From: Verrucomicrobium sp. BvORR034
Lineage (GTDB): Bacteria > Verrucomicrobiota > Verrucomicrobiia > Verrucomicrobiales > Verrucomicrobiaceae
Length of the DNA stretch: 64,000 nucleotides
Assembly: GCF_000739635.1 (NCBI RefSeq)
Contig: NZ_BATQ01000010.1
Span: forward strand, 1-64,000
Reading direction: 5' to 3'
The stretch's first letter is position 1, and every line of letters begins with the position of its first letter. The notes below the pieces were generated by a model. It was not told where the DNA came from. It did not search any database and saw nothing but the letters and a program-made list of their open reading frames with translations. The position numbers and the translations under genes are program-made. Shown here one piece after another: positions 26,566 through 35,983 of the stretch.

Positions 26566-27917
26566 ATATTTCCAACAATCCCAACATTCCGTTCATCAAC
26601 CCCCAGGAACTTCTGGGAGGGGCGGATCTCAACGACATCAAGAAAGCTGCCAAGGACTCTGTCCTCAAGGCGCTGGAGATGCTCGGCACCGTCATTGCCG
26701 GTTCCGGTGCCAAGGAGGGAGCACCCGGGCTCGAGGCACCCAAGGCGACACTCATGCAGAAGGTCACGGACCTGACGCTGCGGATTGCCCTGCTTCAGCA
26801 AGCTCTGGACGAACTCCAGACTCAGGTCTCCAAGACCGTCATCGACGGCCGGATGAAGGAGGTGGACCAGGCCCACAAGGAACAACTCCAGAACCTTGAG
26901 ACACAGCTCAAGGAGATGAAGGAAGCGGTGGAAAAGCAGCAGGAGGCCAACAAGAAGGGCAACGTCTTTCAGGCCATCGCGAGCTGGGTGATGGCAGCGG
27001 TGGACATTATCTCTGCCGTTTTCAGCATCGTCGCTGCCGCCGCCAACTTTGTCGCGGGCAACTGGGCGGGCACGGTGGGGATGATTGCGGCCGCAGGGGC
27101 GCAGCTTTGTTCTGCAGGGTGTAACATTGCCCTCGCCATTGATGCCACGGACAAGGCCATGGGCGGCGACGGCGTCCTGAGTGAAGCCCAAAAACAGGCC
27201 ATCAACGGTGTCATGATTGGATGCGCCGTGGTAGCAGGCATTGGCGGCCTCATTGGCGGCCTGGGCGGCATCACCATGGGCTTGAAGGAAGGCATGAAGG
27301 CAGCCCTCAAGGAAATCGGCAAGTCCGGTGTCCATCAGAGCATTGCACAGACGCTCAAAGCGGCATCCATCATGGCCAAGCAGGCGATGACGACAGCCAT
27401 GCAAAATCTGGCCAACCCCCTCATCAGCAAGCTGGGCGGCACCATCGGGAAGCAGATGCTGGAAAACAGTATGAAGGAAATGGTCAAGAGCTCCATGAAG
27501 GAAATGGCCAAGCAGGGCATTGAGGGCATGACCGAGGCGGTGGTCAAGGAGGCGCTCAAGGCGACCTACAAAGCCTGCGTGCAGGCGTTCCAAGCCACGG
27601 CGACCTGGGCCATCCACATGGCCGCCACCCAGGGACTGGTCAAAGGGATCACCAAGATCACCGAAGGTGTCGTCAAGCTGGAGATTCAGGACCTGATGAA
27701 GCAGGCGGCAGATGCCATGAAAGAAGCAGAGCTGGCCGAAGCGGCGGCCAAGGCGTTGGAAGCCATGATCACCCTGCTCAAGAAGACGATCGAAGATCTG
27801 CAAGCCCAGCTCGAAGAGATGCTCAACTCCGCGATGGAGACCATGTCCATCCTTTTCCAGGCCATCGATGACAGTGCTCAGACGATGACGCAACTCCACC
27901 AGACCCAGGCGGCCTAA
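26562..27917 (+). CDS. sctE: T3SS translocator, YopB/IpaB/SipB-like
   Basis: A 451-residue protein. An N-terminal coiled coil (about residues 75-135) is followed by hydrophobic segments at about 145-185 and 220-250 (MIGCAVVAGIGGLIGGLGGITMG) and a long amphipathic helical C-terminus, the plan of YopB-class pore proteins. It is inserted into host membranes by the needle to form the translocon with the next gene's product. It overlaps its chaperone gene. Confidence 0.88.
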   Translation: MNISNNPNIPFINPQELLGGADLNDIKKAAKDSVLKALEMLGTVIAGSGAKEGAPGLEAPKATLMQKVTDLTLRIALLQQALDELQTQVSKTVIDGRMKEVDQAHKEQLQNLETQLKEMKEAVEKQQEANKKGNVFQAIASWVMAAVDIISAVFSIVAAAANFVAGNWAGTVGMIAAAGAQLCSAGCNIALAIDATDKAMGGDGVLSEAQKQAINGVMIGCAVVAGIGGLIGGLGGITMGLKEGMKAALKEIGKSGVHQSIAQTLKAASIMAKQAMTTAMQNLANPLISKLGGTIGKQMLENSMKEMVKSSMKEMAKQGIEGMTEAVVKEALKATYKACVQAFQATATWAIHMAATQGLVKGITKITEGVVKLEIQDLMKQAADAMKEAELAEAAAKALEAMITLLKKTIEDLQAQLEEMLNSAMETMSILFQAIDDSAQTMTQLHQTQAA

Positions 27918-27949
27918 ATCGGAAGCCAAGACCCTAACCTGCCCCGATC

Positions 27950-28933
27950 ATGAGTGTCAGCATTACCAGCACCACCTCCCACGTCTCCAGCACGTCATTC
28001 AATCCGCAGCTTGATATCAACGATCCGTCGTCCACCAAAAAGGGTGATGAGTCGCTGACCGTGAGCTTCACCGTCGGAAAGGAAAACGGGGCGTTGGGAG
28101 AAGGTTTCCGCATCACCTTGGAACTGCCTCTGACCGGTGAAATTCCGATCAACGAGCTGGAGCAGGCCTGCAAGGATCTGGGTATGACACCCCTGGAACT
28201 TTACGCCGCCCTTGGTGGGTTGTTCCAGGCGGGAAAAATGGCGAGCGAAGTGGGGGATCTCGTCTCCCGGTTGGGCGTGGACGGAGCGGAGGCCCACATC
28301 GGGGGCGTGTTCAATCTCTTCAACCATGTGGAGGAAGCGGCGGACACGGCGGCCAAAAGCCTTTATGCCATCATCGAAGGCGGCAATTATCCCGACTTCA
28401 CCGACTTCTTGAAGCTGATGCTTCAGACGGCGATGGAGATGCGGCAATTCGCCTCCGAAGCAAAAACCAACGCCCTCAACGGGGAGTATGATCTGATGAT
28501 GACGCAGGCCAGCAACTTGCGGGACGTGGCCCAGAAGAACTACGATGCCGCTTTGAAGCAGATCGAGGCGGAAAAGCAGCAGGCGATCTTCAGCATCGTT
28601 GGCGGTTGCCTCAGCTTCATTGGAGCCTTTGGCAGCATCTGGGGCGGACCCGCGGCCAGCCAGGCAGGAAGCAGCCTGAGCCAGATCCTGGAAGGGGCGG
28701 GGAACATCCATACGGAACAGCTGAAGAAGGACGGTGCTTTGCTGAAGAAGCAGGCCGAGCTTCTGGAGGCTGCGAACAAGGCGCTCGATGGCGAGTGCAA
28801 AAAACTCCAGAATCAGCAGTCCATCGCCGAAGAACTGAGAGACATTGCCAAGTCGCTTCAAGACATGGTGTTGAAGCTCTACCAGGACTTCATGAGTGCT
28901 CAGATGCAGGTGTTGCAACATTCCAACATCTAA
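27950..28933 (+). CDS. sctB: T3SS translocator, YopD-like
   Basis: A 327-residue protein with a Ser/Thr-rich N-terminus, a single hydrophobic Gly-rich segment (IFSIVGGCLSFIGAFGSIWGG, around residues 208-228) and a C-terminal coiled coil ending in a YQDFMSAQMQ helix. One membrane segment and a position after the YopB-like gene identify it as the minor translocator. Sequence identity to YopD itself is not evident by eye. Confidence 0.8.
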   Translation: MSVSITSTTSHVSSTSFNPQLDINDPSSTKKGDESLTVSFTVGKENGALGEGFRITLELPLTGEIPINELEQACKDLGMTPLELYAALGGLFQAGKMASEVGDLVSRLGVDGAEAHIGGVFNLFNHVEEAADTAAKSLYAIIEGGNYPDFTDFLKLMLQTAMEMRQFASEAKTNALNGEYDLMMTQASNLRDVAQKNYDAALKQIEAEKQQAIFSIVGGCLSFIGAFGSIWGGPAASQAGSSLSQILEGAGNIHTEQLKKDGALLKKQAELLEAANKALDGECKKLQNQQSIAEELRDIAKSLQDMVLKLYQDFMSAQMQVLQHSNI

Positions 28934-28970
28934 GTTGTTGATCCTTCTGACCTCATCCTGACTTCGGACC

Positions 28971-29861
28971 ATGAACGTCAATGCTGACATCCGGGGGCTC
29001 GTCGGAGCCTTCTCCTCCAAACAGGGGGCTTCCGAGTCCGTCTCCGAAGGCATGCGGCAGGAAGGCTTGTTCCGGGGTCAGGAGGTGGTGCAGCAAGATG
29101 CCACGTCCGCCCTGGCCGACGCGGCGGAGGAGATGAGTTTCGCCGCCGCCGAGAAGGTGGAGAAAAAATTGTCGGAGCGTAAAGCCGGCTCGAAAGAGGC
29201 GATGAAGCTTACGACGACGGACTTGGCGGACAAGTACATCAACATGATGAGCCAGTCCGGCTCATCCCATAAGCTGCACGAGTTTCTGGACTCCCTGAAA
29301 AAAATGGGCGGTCGGGCCACGGAGGAGCAGATCCGCCAGATGGCCAAGGAACACTTTGGCGACGTCAGCGAGCAGTATGCCGCTCTTTCCTTTGCGGAGG
29401 AGGCGCTTGAGGCCGAGGGCGTGGAAGACGAACTGCGGGCCAAGATTGGCAATGTCAAAGCCGCTCTCATGAAGGAGGCGGGTCCGGCCATCCGGGCCGG
29501 GCTCAACATCGCTGCGGATGTGATGTCCTTCGCCAAGCAGGGGCTGGAGCAGGTGGAGCGTTTGCGTGACCTCTACCGGTACGCCGTTCTGGGGCGCGAC
29601 ACCGCGTCGTCCATGTACCAGTCCATCATGCAGCGCTATGGCGAGAAGCGGTTTGATCAAGCGCTGGAGTTTCTGATCCGGGCCGCCGCCAGTGATTTGG
29701 ACTCTCACGGGATGGGGCCTTCGATGGAGCGGGCGCACCTCGAAACGGCCGTCAACAACGTCAACCACGTGCAACACCTAGGCAATCTCTACCGGACCAT
29801 GTCGGACCTGTTGGATCGAGTACGCAACCCCATGCCTTTCCGATTTGGATATGGCCGATGA
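28971..29861 (+). CDS. sctW: T3SS gatekeeper, YopN/SctW (HrpJ domain)
   Basis: A 296-residue helical protein with the HrpJ/YopN pattern (LADKYINMMSQ, LHEFLDSLKKMGGRATEEQIRQMA and a long helical bundle). It acts with TyeA as a plug that sets the order of translocator and effector export. It overlaps the TyeA-like gene by 11 bases. In Ysc systems YopN and TyeA are neighbours, in some strains fused; here they are separate. Confidence 0.88.
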   Translation: MNVNADIRGLVGAFSSKQGASESVSEGMRQEGLFRGQEVVQQDATSALADAAEEMSFAAAEKVEKKLSERKAGSKEAMKLTTTDLADKYINMMSQSGSSHKLHEFLDSLKKMGGRATEEQIRQMAKEHFGDVSEQYAALSFAEEALEAEGVEDELRAKIGNVKAALMKEAGPAIRAGLNIAADVMSFAKQGLEQVERLRDLYRYAVLGRDTASSMYQSIMQRYGEKRFDQALEFLIRAAASDLDSHGMGPSMERAHLETAVNNVNHVQHLGNLYRTMSDLLDRVRNPMPFRFGYGR

Positions 29862-30123
29862 GACCTATACGGCGCACGACTTGATGCGGGAGATTTTGGA
29901 AATGACCACCCAGCGGTGGGTGGATCCCGCGCGCATCAGCCAGATTGCCACCCGGGTGGGACTCAAGAAGCCGGAGATCAGGATCTTTTTTGTCACCCAG
30001 TTGCGAGAGAAAGTGAGACAGATTCCCTTGAAACTATTCCCAACCCCGGATATCCGGGAGAAAATGCTCGATGCGATGCAACAGGCCCTGGATGCCGAAA
30101 TCGCCAAGGAGGAGGCGTCTTAA
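29851..30123 (+). CDS. TyeA-like gatekeeper partner
   Basis: A 90-residue protein with the TyeA pattern: DLMREILEMTTQRWVDPARI followed by VGLKKPEIRIFFVTQLREKVRQIPLKLF. TyeA (92 residues) binds the C-terminus of YopN and contacts the export apparatus. ATG at 29851; a TTG at 29845 would add two residues. Between sctW and the SycN-like gene, as in Yersinia. Confidence 0.9.
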   Translation: MADETYTAHDLMREILEMTTQRWVDPARISQIATRVGLKKPEIRIFFVTQLREKVRQIPLKLFPTPDIREKMLDAMQQALDAEIAKEEAS

Positions 30124-30129
30124 ACGAAG

Positions 30130-30525
30130 ATGACTCCTATAGATCAAACCGTGTCCGAGTTCGGCCAGAGCATGGGCATGGCACACCTGCAACCCAATGA
30201 GAAGGGGGCAGTGATCCTGGACATCAGCGGTATTGGCTCTCTTTCGATTGAACTGGTGGGCGACCGCCAGGAGATCGTGGCAGTCAGCCTCTCCCGCAAG
30301 ATTGAGCCACCCGATGCGGCGGCCTGCCAGATGGCCCTGGAAATGACCCACCCCAGACAACCGGGAAGCTGGCCGGTGCGTGCTGCTCTCGCCGGGGGGC
30401 GTGGGGTCCTGGTTTTCTCCGCGAGAATGGAGACTTACGAATTCAATCTTCCCGCCTTGCACGAGGCCATCGGTCAACTGGAGGCCCTGCAAGACGCTTT
30501 GTCCACGGTGGTGCGGCCCGCTTGA
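30130..30525 (+). CDS. SycN-like class I chaperone of the gatekeeper
   Basis: A 131-residue protein with the class I chaperone pattern: helix IDQTVSEFGQSMGM, strands GAVILDISG and SLSIELVGD, and a C-terminal helix LHEAIGQLEALQDAL. Position after tyeA matches SycN, which in Yersinia pairs with YscB to carry YopN. A YscB-like gene is present at 33594, so the heterodimer appears conserved. Confidence 0.82.
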   Translation: MTPIDQTVSEFGQSMGMAHLQPNEKGAVILDISGIGSLSIELVGDRQEIVAVSLSRKIEPPDAAACQMALEMTHPRQPGSWPVRAALAGGRGVLVFSARMETYEFNLPALHEAIGQLEALQDALSTVVRPA

Positions 30526-30560
30526 TTTTCGCCGTCACGGTCTGACTGACCCTCGCCATC

Positions 30561-30959
30561 ATGCCCCGCCTCATTCCAGAATCCTTTCAGTCCAAGCTCG
30601 GTCTCGCCTCGATCGAGATCGGAGACCATGAGGTGGCTCCCATGCTGCCGGAGGATTCCCGGTTGCAACCCATCGATGCCTCCGTGGAGGCGAGGATGGA
30701 GGCCATCCTTCAGGCCAACACCTTTGAGCGGGTCATGCTCGACGCGATTCGTCCCCGGGTGGAGGACCAGTCCATGCTACGCCCTGGTGTGTTTCACCTC
30801 ATGAGGGAGGAGATTTTGAAAGCGCTGGTTACGGCTCTTCAAGACACCGCAGATCCTCAGCAAAAAGAGGAGATTCAAGGGGTCATCGGCCTCTTGAACG
30901 GCCTCGGCGCAGACCATGAGCTGGGTGAGCAGTATCGTTACGCCCTGCTGAAAGGGTAA
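30561..30959 (+). CDS. sctX: YscX-like early T3SS substrate
   Basis: A 132-residue helical protein with an acidic N-terminus and C-terminal helices (VFHLMREEILKALVTAL; GEQYRYALLKG). Identification as YscX (122 residues) comes from size and the exact tyeA-sycN-X-Y-V gene order. Sequence likeness is weak by eye. YscX and YscY are restricted to Ysc-type systems and act with YscV for early substrate export. Confidence 0.72.
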   Translation: MPRLIPESFQSKLGLASIEIGDHEVAPMLPEDSRLQPIDASVEARMEAILQANTFERVMLDAIRPRVEDQSMLRPGVFHLMREEILKALVTALQDTADPQQKEEIQGVIGLLNGLGADHELGEQYRYALLKG

Positions 30960-31075
30960 ATCTGGCCCCTCTGGAAAGTTAGCAGGATTTTCCTGTAACT
31001 GACCCGCCCCTTCAGGCAGATGCAAACCGACCATTAATTTCGTTGACTCCCAACACCATCCAGACCCTCAACCGA

Positions 31076-31462
31076 ATGAATGGAGAGCCACCCGGCACTC
31101 CGGGGGGGAAATCTGCGCGGGTGGGTCATTGGACCCTGACCCCCGCCCAGCGCGACTGGATGATGTTGCAGGCTTATCTGCACCTGGAACAACGCAAGCC
31201 GGCTGCGGCCTGCGCGATGTTGCGGCTCCTCTTTCGTCTGTTCCCGGACGACGTGGAAGTGCAGCGGTGCCTCGCCCTGGGCGAGTTGATGGATGGCCGA
31301 CCGGTGGATGCCGCCAGGGTGGCCACCCGTGCCCTGCAAAAAAGTTCCAATGACCTCCGCATGCCGGTGGGGTTGGTGTTCGCCAAGGCTCTCTGGGAGC
31401 AAGGCAAACACGAAGCCGCGCGCGAGTTCCTCACCAGCCTTCTCACTACGACAACAGACTGA
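31076..31462 (+). CDS. sctY: YscY-like chaperone of YscX
   Basis: A 128-residue protein with TPR-like helices (QAYLHLEQRKPAAACAMLRLLFRLFPDD, LALGELMDGRPVDAARVATRAL), as in YscY, the YscX chaperone. The ATG at 31076 is chosen; a TTG at 31043 would add 11 residues. The 116-base gap before it is one of the larger gaps in the cluster. It holds AGTTAGCAGGATTTTCCTGTAAC but no convincing promoter. sctV begins 14 bases later. Confidence 0.82.
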   Translation: MNGEPPGTPGGKSARVGHWTLTPAQRDWMMLQAYLHLEQRKPAAACAMLRLLFRLFPDDVEVQRCLALGELMDGRPVDAARVATRALQKSSNDLRMPVGLVFAKALWEQGKHEAAREFLTSLLTTTTD

Positions 31463-31476
31463 CCTGACTCGATCGC

Positions 31477-33579
31477 ATGGCCGGAAAAATGCTTCAGCTC
31501 CAAGGCGCGATCCTTCGCGGTTCTCGCTACTATGACGTGCTGCTTGCAGTCGTGGTGGTGGCCATTCTGTCCCTGATGATCCTGCCGGTGCCACCGGCCG
31601 TGCTGGACCTGCTGCTCGCCATCAACCTGGCGATCTCCATGCTGCTCCTCATGCTCTCGATGTATGTGCCGGGCATCCTGGAGTTTTCGACGTTTCCGTC
31701 CCTGCTGCTCATCACGACCCTCTTTCGATTATCGCTCAACATCACGACCACCCGTCTGATCTTGTTGCACGCCCACGCTGGGGAGATCGTGTACACCTTC
31801 GGGAACTTCGTGGTCGGCGGCAACTTTGTCGTCGGGGTCGTGATCTTCCTCATCATCACGTTGATTCAGTTCATCGTGATCACCAAGGGGGCTGAACGTG
31901 TCGCGGAAGTGGGTGCCCGATTCACCCTGGATGCCATGCCTGGCAAGCAGATGGCCATTGATGCCGACTTGCGTGCAGGAGCCATCACCCAGGAGGAGGC
32001 CACCGCCCGACGACACAAGGTGGAAAAAGAAAACCAGCTCCACGGCGCCATGGACGGTGCCATGAAGTTCGTGAAGGGGGACGCCATCGCCGGCCTCATC
32101 ATCACGGCCATCAACATCACTGCAGGTATCTGCATCGGCGTGATGCAGAAGGGCTGGGACATCGGCAAAGCCGTCACGACATACTCCATCCTCACCATTG
32201 GTGACGGTCTGGTCTCCCAGATTCCGGCGCTGCTCATCTCCATTACCGCGGGCATGATCGTGACTCGCGTGTCGGCTTCAGAAGAAGGGGGCGCTCTGGG
32301 GAGTGACGTGGGCAACCAGCTCCTTTCCCAGCCCAAGGCGCTCATGATCGCCGCCGGCTTCATGGTGGGTTTTGCGATGATTCCCGGATTTCCCAAGATT
32401 CCGTTCCTGATCCTGGCAGTGGTGGCCGGAGTGGGTGGCTTTGCGTTGAGCCGCAAACTGGCTCCTGAGTCGGTGCTGGCCACGCAGGACAAGCGTGACC
32501 TGCCCGCCATGGCTGCCACAGGGGCCAAGCCTCAGGCTAAGAAGAAAGATTCAAATGACGAGTTCTCCATCACGGTCCCGCTGCTGATGGATGTCTCTGC
32601 TGCCAGCCAGAACGCCATTGATGCGACATCAATGAACGAAGAGCTGATCCGGGTGCGGCAGGCGCTGTATCACGATCTGGGGGTGCCGTTCCCGGGCATT
32701 CACCTCCGGTTCAACGAATCGCTTCCGGCGGGGGCCTACAAGATCATGCTCCACGAGGTGCCCATCGCGGAGGGGAGCTTCAAAGCTGGCCACGTGCTGG
32801 CGCGGGAGAAGGCGGAATCCCTCAAGATGCTCAATATCCCGTTTGTAGAGGAGAAGGCCTTTCTGAAAGGACTGCCGCCGCTCTGGGTTCCCGCAGAACG
32901 CAAGGTGGACCTCGACAAGACCAACGTCCCGTATCTGGCACCCACCCAGGTGCTGACGTACCATCTCTCTGTCATTCTCAAGCGATACGCCGCGGACTTC
33001 GTGGGGCTGCAGGAGACGAAATACCTCCTGGAAAAAATGGAGGGACAGTTTGCCGAGGTGGTGCGGGAAGTGCAGCGCGTCCTGCCCGTGCAGAAGATCA
33101 CGGAGGTCTTCCAGCGGTTGGTGCAGGAGGAGATTTCCATCCGCAACCTGCGCACCATTCTCCAGTCATTGATCGAGTGGGGCCAGAAGGAGAAGGAGGC
33201 CGTGCTGCTGACCGAGTACGTGCGTTCCAGCTTGCGCCGCTACATCAGCTACAAGTTCAGCCGCGGCCAGAACCTGCTGGCGGTGTATCTGCTGGAGCCG
33301 AGCTTGGAGGAGAGCATTCGCAAGGCCGTGCGCCAGACCTCCGCAGGGGCCTATCTGGCCCTGGACCCCGGCACCGTCAAAGCGCTCCTGCAATCGGTGC
33401 GCAAGCAGGTCGGCAATATCTGGGAGAGCAACCAGCGTCCAGTGCTGCTCACCTCCCTGGATGTCCGCCGGTATACCCGCAAGCTTATCGAACAAGAATT
33501 TTACGAACTTCCCGTTCTCTCCCACCAGGAACTCACCGAAGAGATCACCATCCAGCCGTTGGGACGCATCGCGGCCTGA
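31477..33579 (+). CDS. sctV: T3SS export gate protein SctV (FHIPEP family)
   Basis: A 700-residue protein, normal family length. The N-terminal half has about eight membrane helices (residues about 20-330), with the conserved cytoplasmic loop GAERVAEVGARFTLDAMPGKQMAID. A large cytoplasmic domain (about 360-700) forms the nonameric ring that receives substrates and chaperones. Comparable to YscV/LcrD and FlhA. The last gene of the yopN-yscV-like block, followed 14 bases later by the YscB-like gene. Confidence 0.97.
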   Translation: MAGKMLQLQGAILRGSRYYDVLLAVVVVAILSLMILPVPPAVLDLLLAINLAISMLLLMLSMYVPGILEFSTFPSLLLITTLFRLSLNITTTRLILLHAHAGEIVYTFGNFVVGGNFVVGVVIFLIITLIQFIVITKGAERVAEVGARFTLDAMPGKQMAIDADLRAGAITQEEATARRHKVEKENQLHGAMDGAMKFVKGDAIAGLIITAINITAGICIGVMQKGWDIGKAVTTYSILTIGDGLVSQIPALLISITAGMIVTRVSASEEGGALGSDVGNQLLSQPKALMIAAGFMVGFAMIPGFPKIPFLILAVVAGVGGFALSRKLAPESVLATQDKRDLPAMAATGAKPQAKKKDSNDEFSITVPLLMDVSAASQNAIDATSMNEELIRVRQALYHDLGVPFPGIHLRFNESLPAGAYKIMLHEVPIAEGSFKAGHVLAREKAESLKMLNIPFVEEKAFLKGLPPLWVPAERKVDLDKTNVPYLAPTQVLTYHLSVILKRYAADFVGLQETKYLLEKMEGQFAEVVREVQRVLPVQKITEVFQRLVQEEISIRNLRTILQSLIEWGQKEKEAVLLTEYVRSSLRRYISYKFSRGQNLLAVYLLEPSLEESIRKAVRQTSAGAYLALDPGTVKALLQSVRKQVGNIWESNQRPVLLTSLDVRRYTRKLIEQEFYELPVLSHQELTEEITIQPLGRIAA

Positions 33580-33593
33580 TCGACTATTGAACC

Positions 33594-34010
33594 ATGACTG
33601 ACTCGCTCTCAGAAACCGTTGCCGCCGTCTGCGAAGAGGTGGGGCTGAGCCGCCCTGCCCCGGACGGCGCGGGAAACTTCGCGTTCGAGGTGGATGGCGT
33701 GCCGCTGCGTCTCTCCCGGATTCAGGATGGGAAAATCGTTTTCGCAGGGATCATAGGTTTGGCGGATGATTTGGCACAGATCAGGCGGCAGCCGCTCGGT
33801 GTCTTGCTTTCTGATTGTCTGGCTCTTTCGGGTGCCCGCTTCAGCAAGCTGGCCACTGCGGAATCGATCTGCTTCGAGCCAGGCACCCGTGAACTGTTCC
33901 TCTGGCGGCGTTTTGATGGCGAGCTTCGGTCGGTTTCCGACGGGCTGGCCGCAGTTGAGTCGCTTTTGAACGAAACCAGCTTCTGGCGGCAATGGCTTGG
34001 TGCCAACTAA
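33594..34010 (+). CDS. YscB-like class I chaperone
   Basis: A 138-residue protein with class I chaperone layout: helix LSETVAAVCEEVGLS, strands NFAFEVDGVPLRLS and KIVFAGIIGL, a core that includes LLSDCLALSGARFSKL, and a C-terminal helix. It has YscB size (137 residues) and lies directly before the secretin gene, exactly as yscB does. Predicted partner of the SycN-like protein in carrying SctW. Confidence 0.8.
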   Translation: MTDSLSETVAAVCEEVGLSRPAPDGAGNFAFEVDGVPLRLSRIQDGKIVFAGIIGLADDLAQIRRQPLGVLLSDCLALSGARFSKLATAESICFEPGTRELFLWRRFDGELRSVSDGLAAVESLLNETSFWRQWLGAN

Positions 34011-34018
34011 CCACACAC

Positions 34019-35983
34019 ATGCGCTCTTTCTCCTCCAGTCTTCTTTTGTGTGCGGTCATGGCAGCCTTTGCCGCGCCAGTGGCCCACGCGGATATTCCCT
34101 GGAAAACTGCCCGGGTGAGCCTGCAAGCGGTGCAACAACGCACCGTGGCGGATCTCATTCAGGAACTGGCCTCCAAACAGGGCCTGCAGGCCATCATCAG
34201 CCCGCAGGTGAAGGCGGTGGTCAGTGGTGATTTCCAGTCCGTTGCCACCAGTTCCATGCTCGACACCCTGTGTGAGGTGGGTAACTGCGCCTGGTTTTAT
34301 GATGGAGGCAAAATCTATGTGGATGCCGCAGATGAAGTGCTCACGCGCACCCTGGTGGTAAACGCGCTGACCCGCAAAAGTCTTGAAGACGCCCTGCGGT
34401 CGGTGGGTTTTGCCAGCGGACCTGTCGGCAGGGAGAGCATGATCAAAGGAGCCGACCGTCCGGGTCTGCTGCTGCTGGCCGGTGGGCCCCGTTACATTCA
34501 GGCGACCGAGATTGTCGCCCGTGAGCTGGATGCCCAAATGTCCATCAAGGTGGAGCAGTCTGGCTCGGAGTATACGGTGCGCACCTACCGCCTCAAGTAC
34601 GCCACCGCCCAAGATTCCACGGTGGGTTCAGGATCGGGTTCCTCCGTCCGCATCCCCGGCGTGGCCACGACGTTGCAGAATCTGATGAACCCCAAGGGTT
34701 CGGGGTCGTCGTCGAACGGGCCTGTTTACACGGAGCGTCTGCGGTCCCGGGACGGACTGCGCGGTGCGGGTCTCTCCTCTATCGGGCAGCCCCCGGCAGG
34801 CAATGGTGCTAGCGGTGCTCCGCGGGGTGCACAGGGGCCTTCCAATGCCCCCCAACCTGGTGACCCCATCGAACCCATCATTGTGGTGGACGGTCGCCTG
34901 AACGCCATTGTCGTGCGCGATCTGGGCTCCCGCATGCCCCTCTATGATGAGCTGATCCAGATGCTCGACGTGCCCACCAACGCCATCGAAATCACGGCGG
35001 CGATTGTGGATGTGGACACCACCAATGGGAAAGACTTCGGCATGGAGTTCCTGGGGAACTACACCGCCAAGGATGGCAACAAGTACCGGTTCGGATTTGA
35101 AGCGGATCGCAGCCAGTTCGACGGCGGGGAAGCTCCTCCTGAGACCACGCCGTCGTTTGTGGACGGCACCAACCTTGTCCGGGGTGGCGGCCTGAATGTC
35201 GCCGCCCTCATTGGAGGAGAAGGCTTTGACTTGCTGACCCGCTTGCGGGCCCTTGAGACGAAAGGCGGCGCGGACATTGTCTCCAGCCCGTCGGTCCTGA
35301 CGATGGAAAACGTCGAGGCTGTGGTGCGCACCGAGGAGACCTTCTATGTGAGGGTGGCCGGGGATCAGGAAGTGGACCTTTTCGACGTGACCGCAGGCGT
35401 GCAGTTCCGTGTCACTCCCAATCTGGTCGTGGAGAATGGGAAACGTTCCTTCCGCCTGCACCTGGACATTACGGACGGCAATTTCGAAGACACCTCCGTG
35501 GATGACATCCCCGGCACCCGGGAGAGCGCGATCACCACCCAGGCGGTCGTTCCCGAGAGCAAGACTCTGCTGGTGGGCGGCTATTTCATCGAACGCAAGA
35601 CCAAGAACACCCGGCAAATACCGATCCTGGGCGACATTCCCCTGGTCGGCTACGCCTTCAAGCGCAAGGAGGTCCTGAACGAGCGCAAGCAGCGCTTCTT
35701 CTTCATCACCCCCAAGGTGGTGGATGTGCAACTGCACTCTACGCCTGCGGTGCGTGATGATGTTCACCCCTCCACCATCAGGGCCCGTGAAGTGGCCAAT
35801 GAGGCCTGGAAGGCGTCCAACCCCAATCCAACCATGCTGGATCCGATCCTGCTGCCAGCCCCCGGCGTCCCTGCTGGCGAGAATTCCCAGCCTGTGGTGG
35901 AGCCCCGTGGCTCCACGGTCCGCCAATCATCCGAGTATGACGCCCCCCCTGTGCTTCCCCGCATCAAGATCAATCCCAAATGA
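34019..35983 (+). CDS. sctC: T3SS outer-membrane secretin
   Basis: A 654-residue protein with a signal peptide (residues 1-23, cleavage after AHA), periplasmic N-domains (DLIQELASKQGLQAIISPQVKAVVSGDF), a Gly/Ser-rich linker (about 210-280) and a secretin core with IVVDGRLNAIVVRD, LVPESKTLLVGGYF-like and IPILGDIPLVGYAFK motifs. It forms the outer-membrane ring. The ATG at 34019 follows the YscB-like stop by 8 bases. No dedicated pilotin was found in the window. Confidence 0.96.
   Translation: MRSFSSSLLLCAVMAAFAAPVAHADIPWKTARVSLQAVQQRTVADLIQELASKQGLQAIISPQVKAVVSGDFQSVATSSMLDTLCEVGNCAWFYDGGKIYVDAADEVLTRTLVVNALTRKSLEDALRSVGFASGPVGRESMIKGADRPGLLLLAGGPRYIQATEIVARELDAQMSIKVEQSGSEYTVRTYRLKYATAQDSTVGSGSGSSVRIPGVATTLQNLMNPKGSGSSSNGPVYTERLRSRDGLRGAGLSSIGQPPAGNGASGAPRGAQGPSNAPQPGDPIEPIIVVDGRLNAIVVRDLGSRMPLYDELIQMLDVPTNAIEITAAIVDVDTTNGKDFGMEFLGNYTAKDGNKYRFGFEADRSQFDGGEAPPETTPSFVDGTNLVRGGGLNVAALIGGEGFDLLTRLRALETKGGADIVSSPSVLTMENVEAVVRTEETFYVRVAGDQEVDLFDVTAGVQFRVTPNLVVENGKRSFRLHLDITDGNFEDTSVDDIPGTRESAITTQAVVPESKTLLVGGYFIERKTKNTRQIPILGDIPLVGYAFKRKEVLNERKQRFFFITPKVVDVQLHSTPAVRDDVHPSTIRAREVANEAWKASNPNPTMLDPILLPAPGVPAGENSQPVVEPRGSTVRQSSEYDAPPVLPRIKINPK

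Noticed and set aside
26271..27929. 552-codon minus-strand frame opposite the YopB-like gene
   Set aside because: It is the complement of a strong translocator gene with ATGA coupling to its chaperone. The His/Leu/Gly/Asp composition is typical of a shadow frame.
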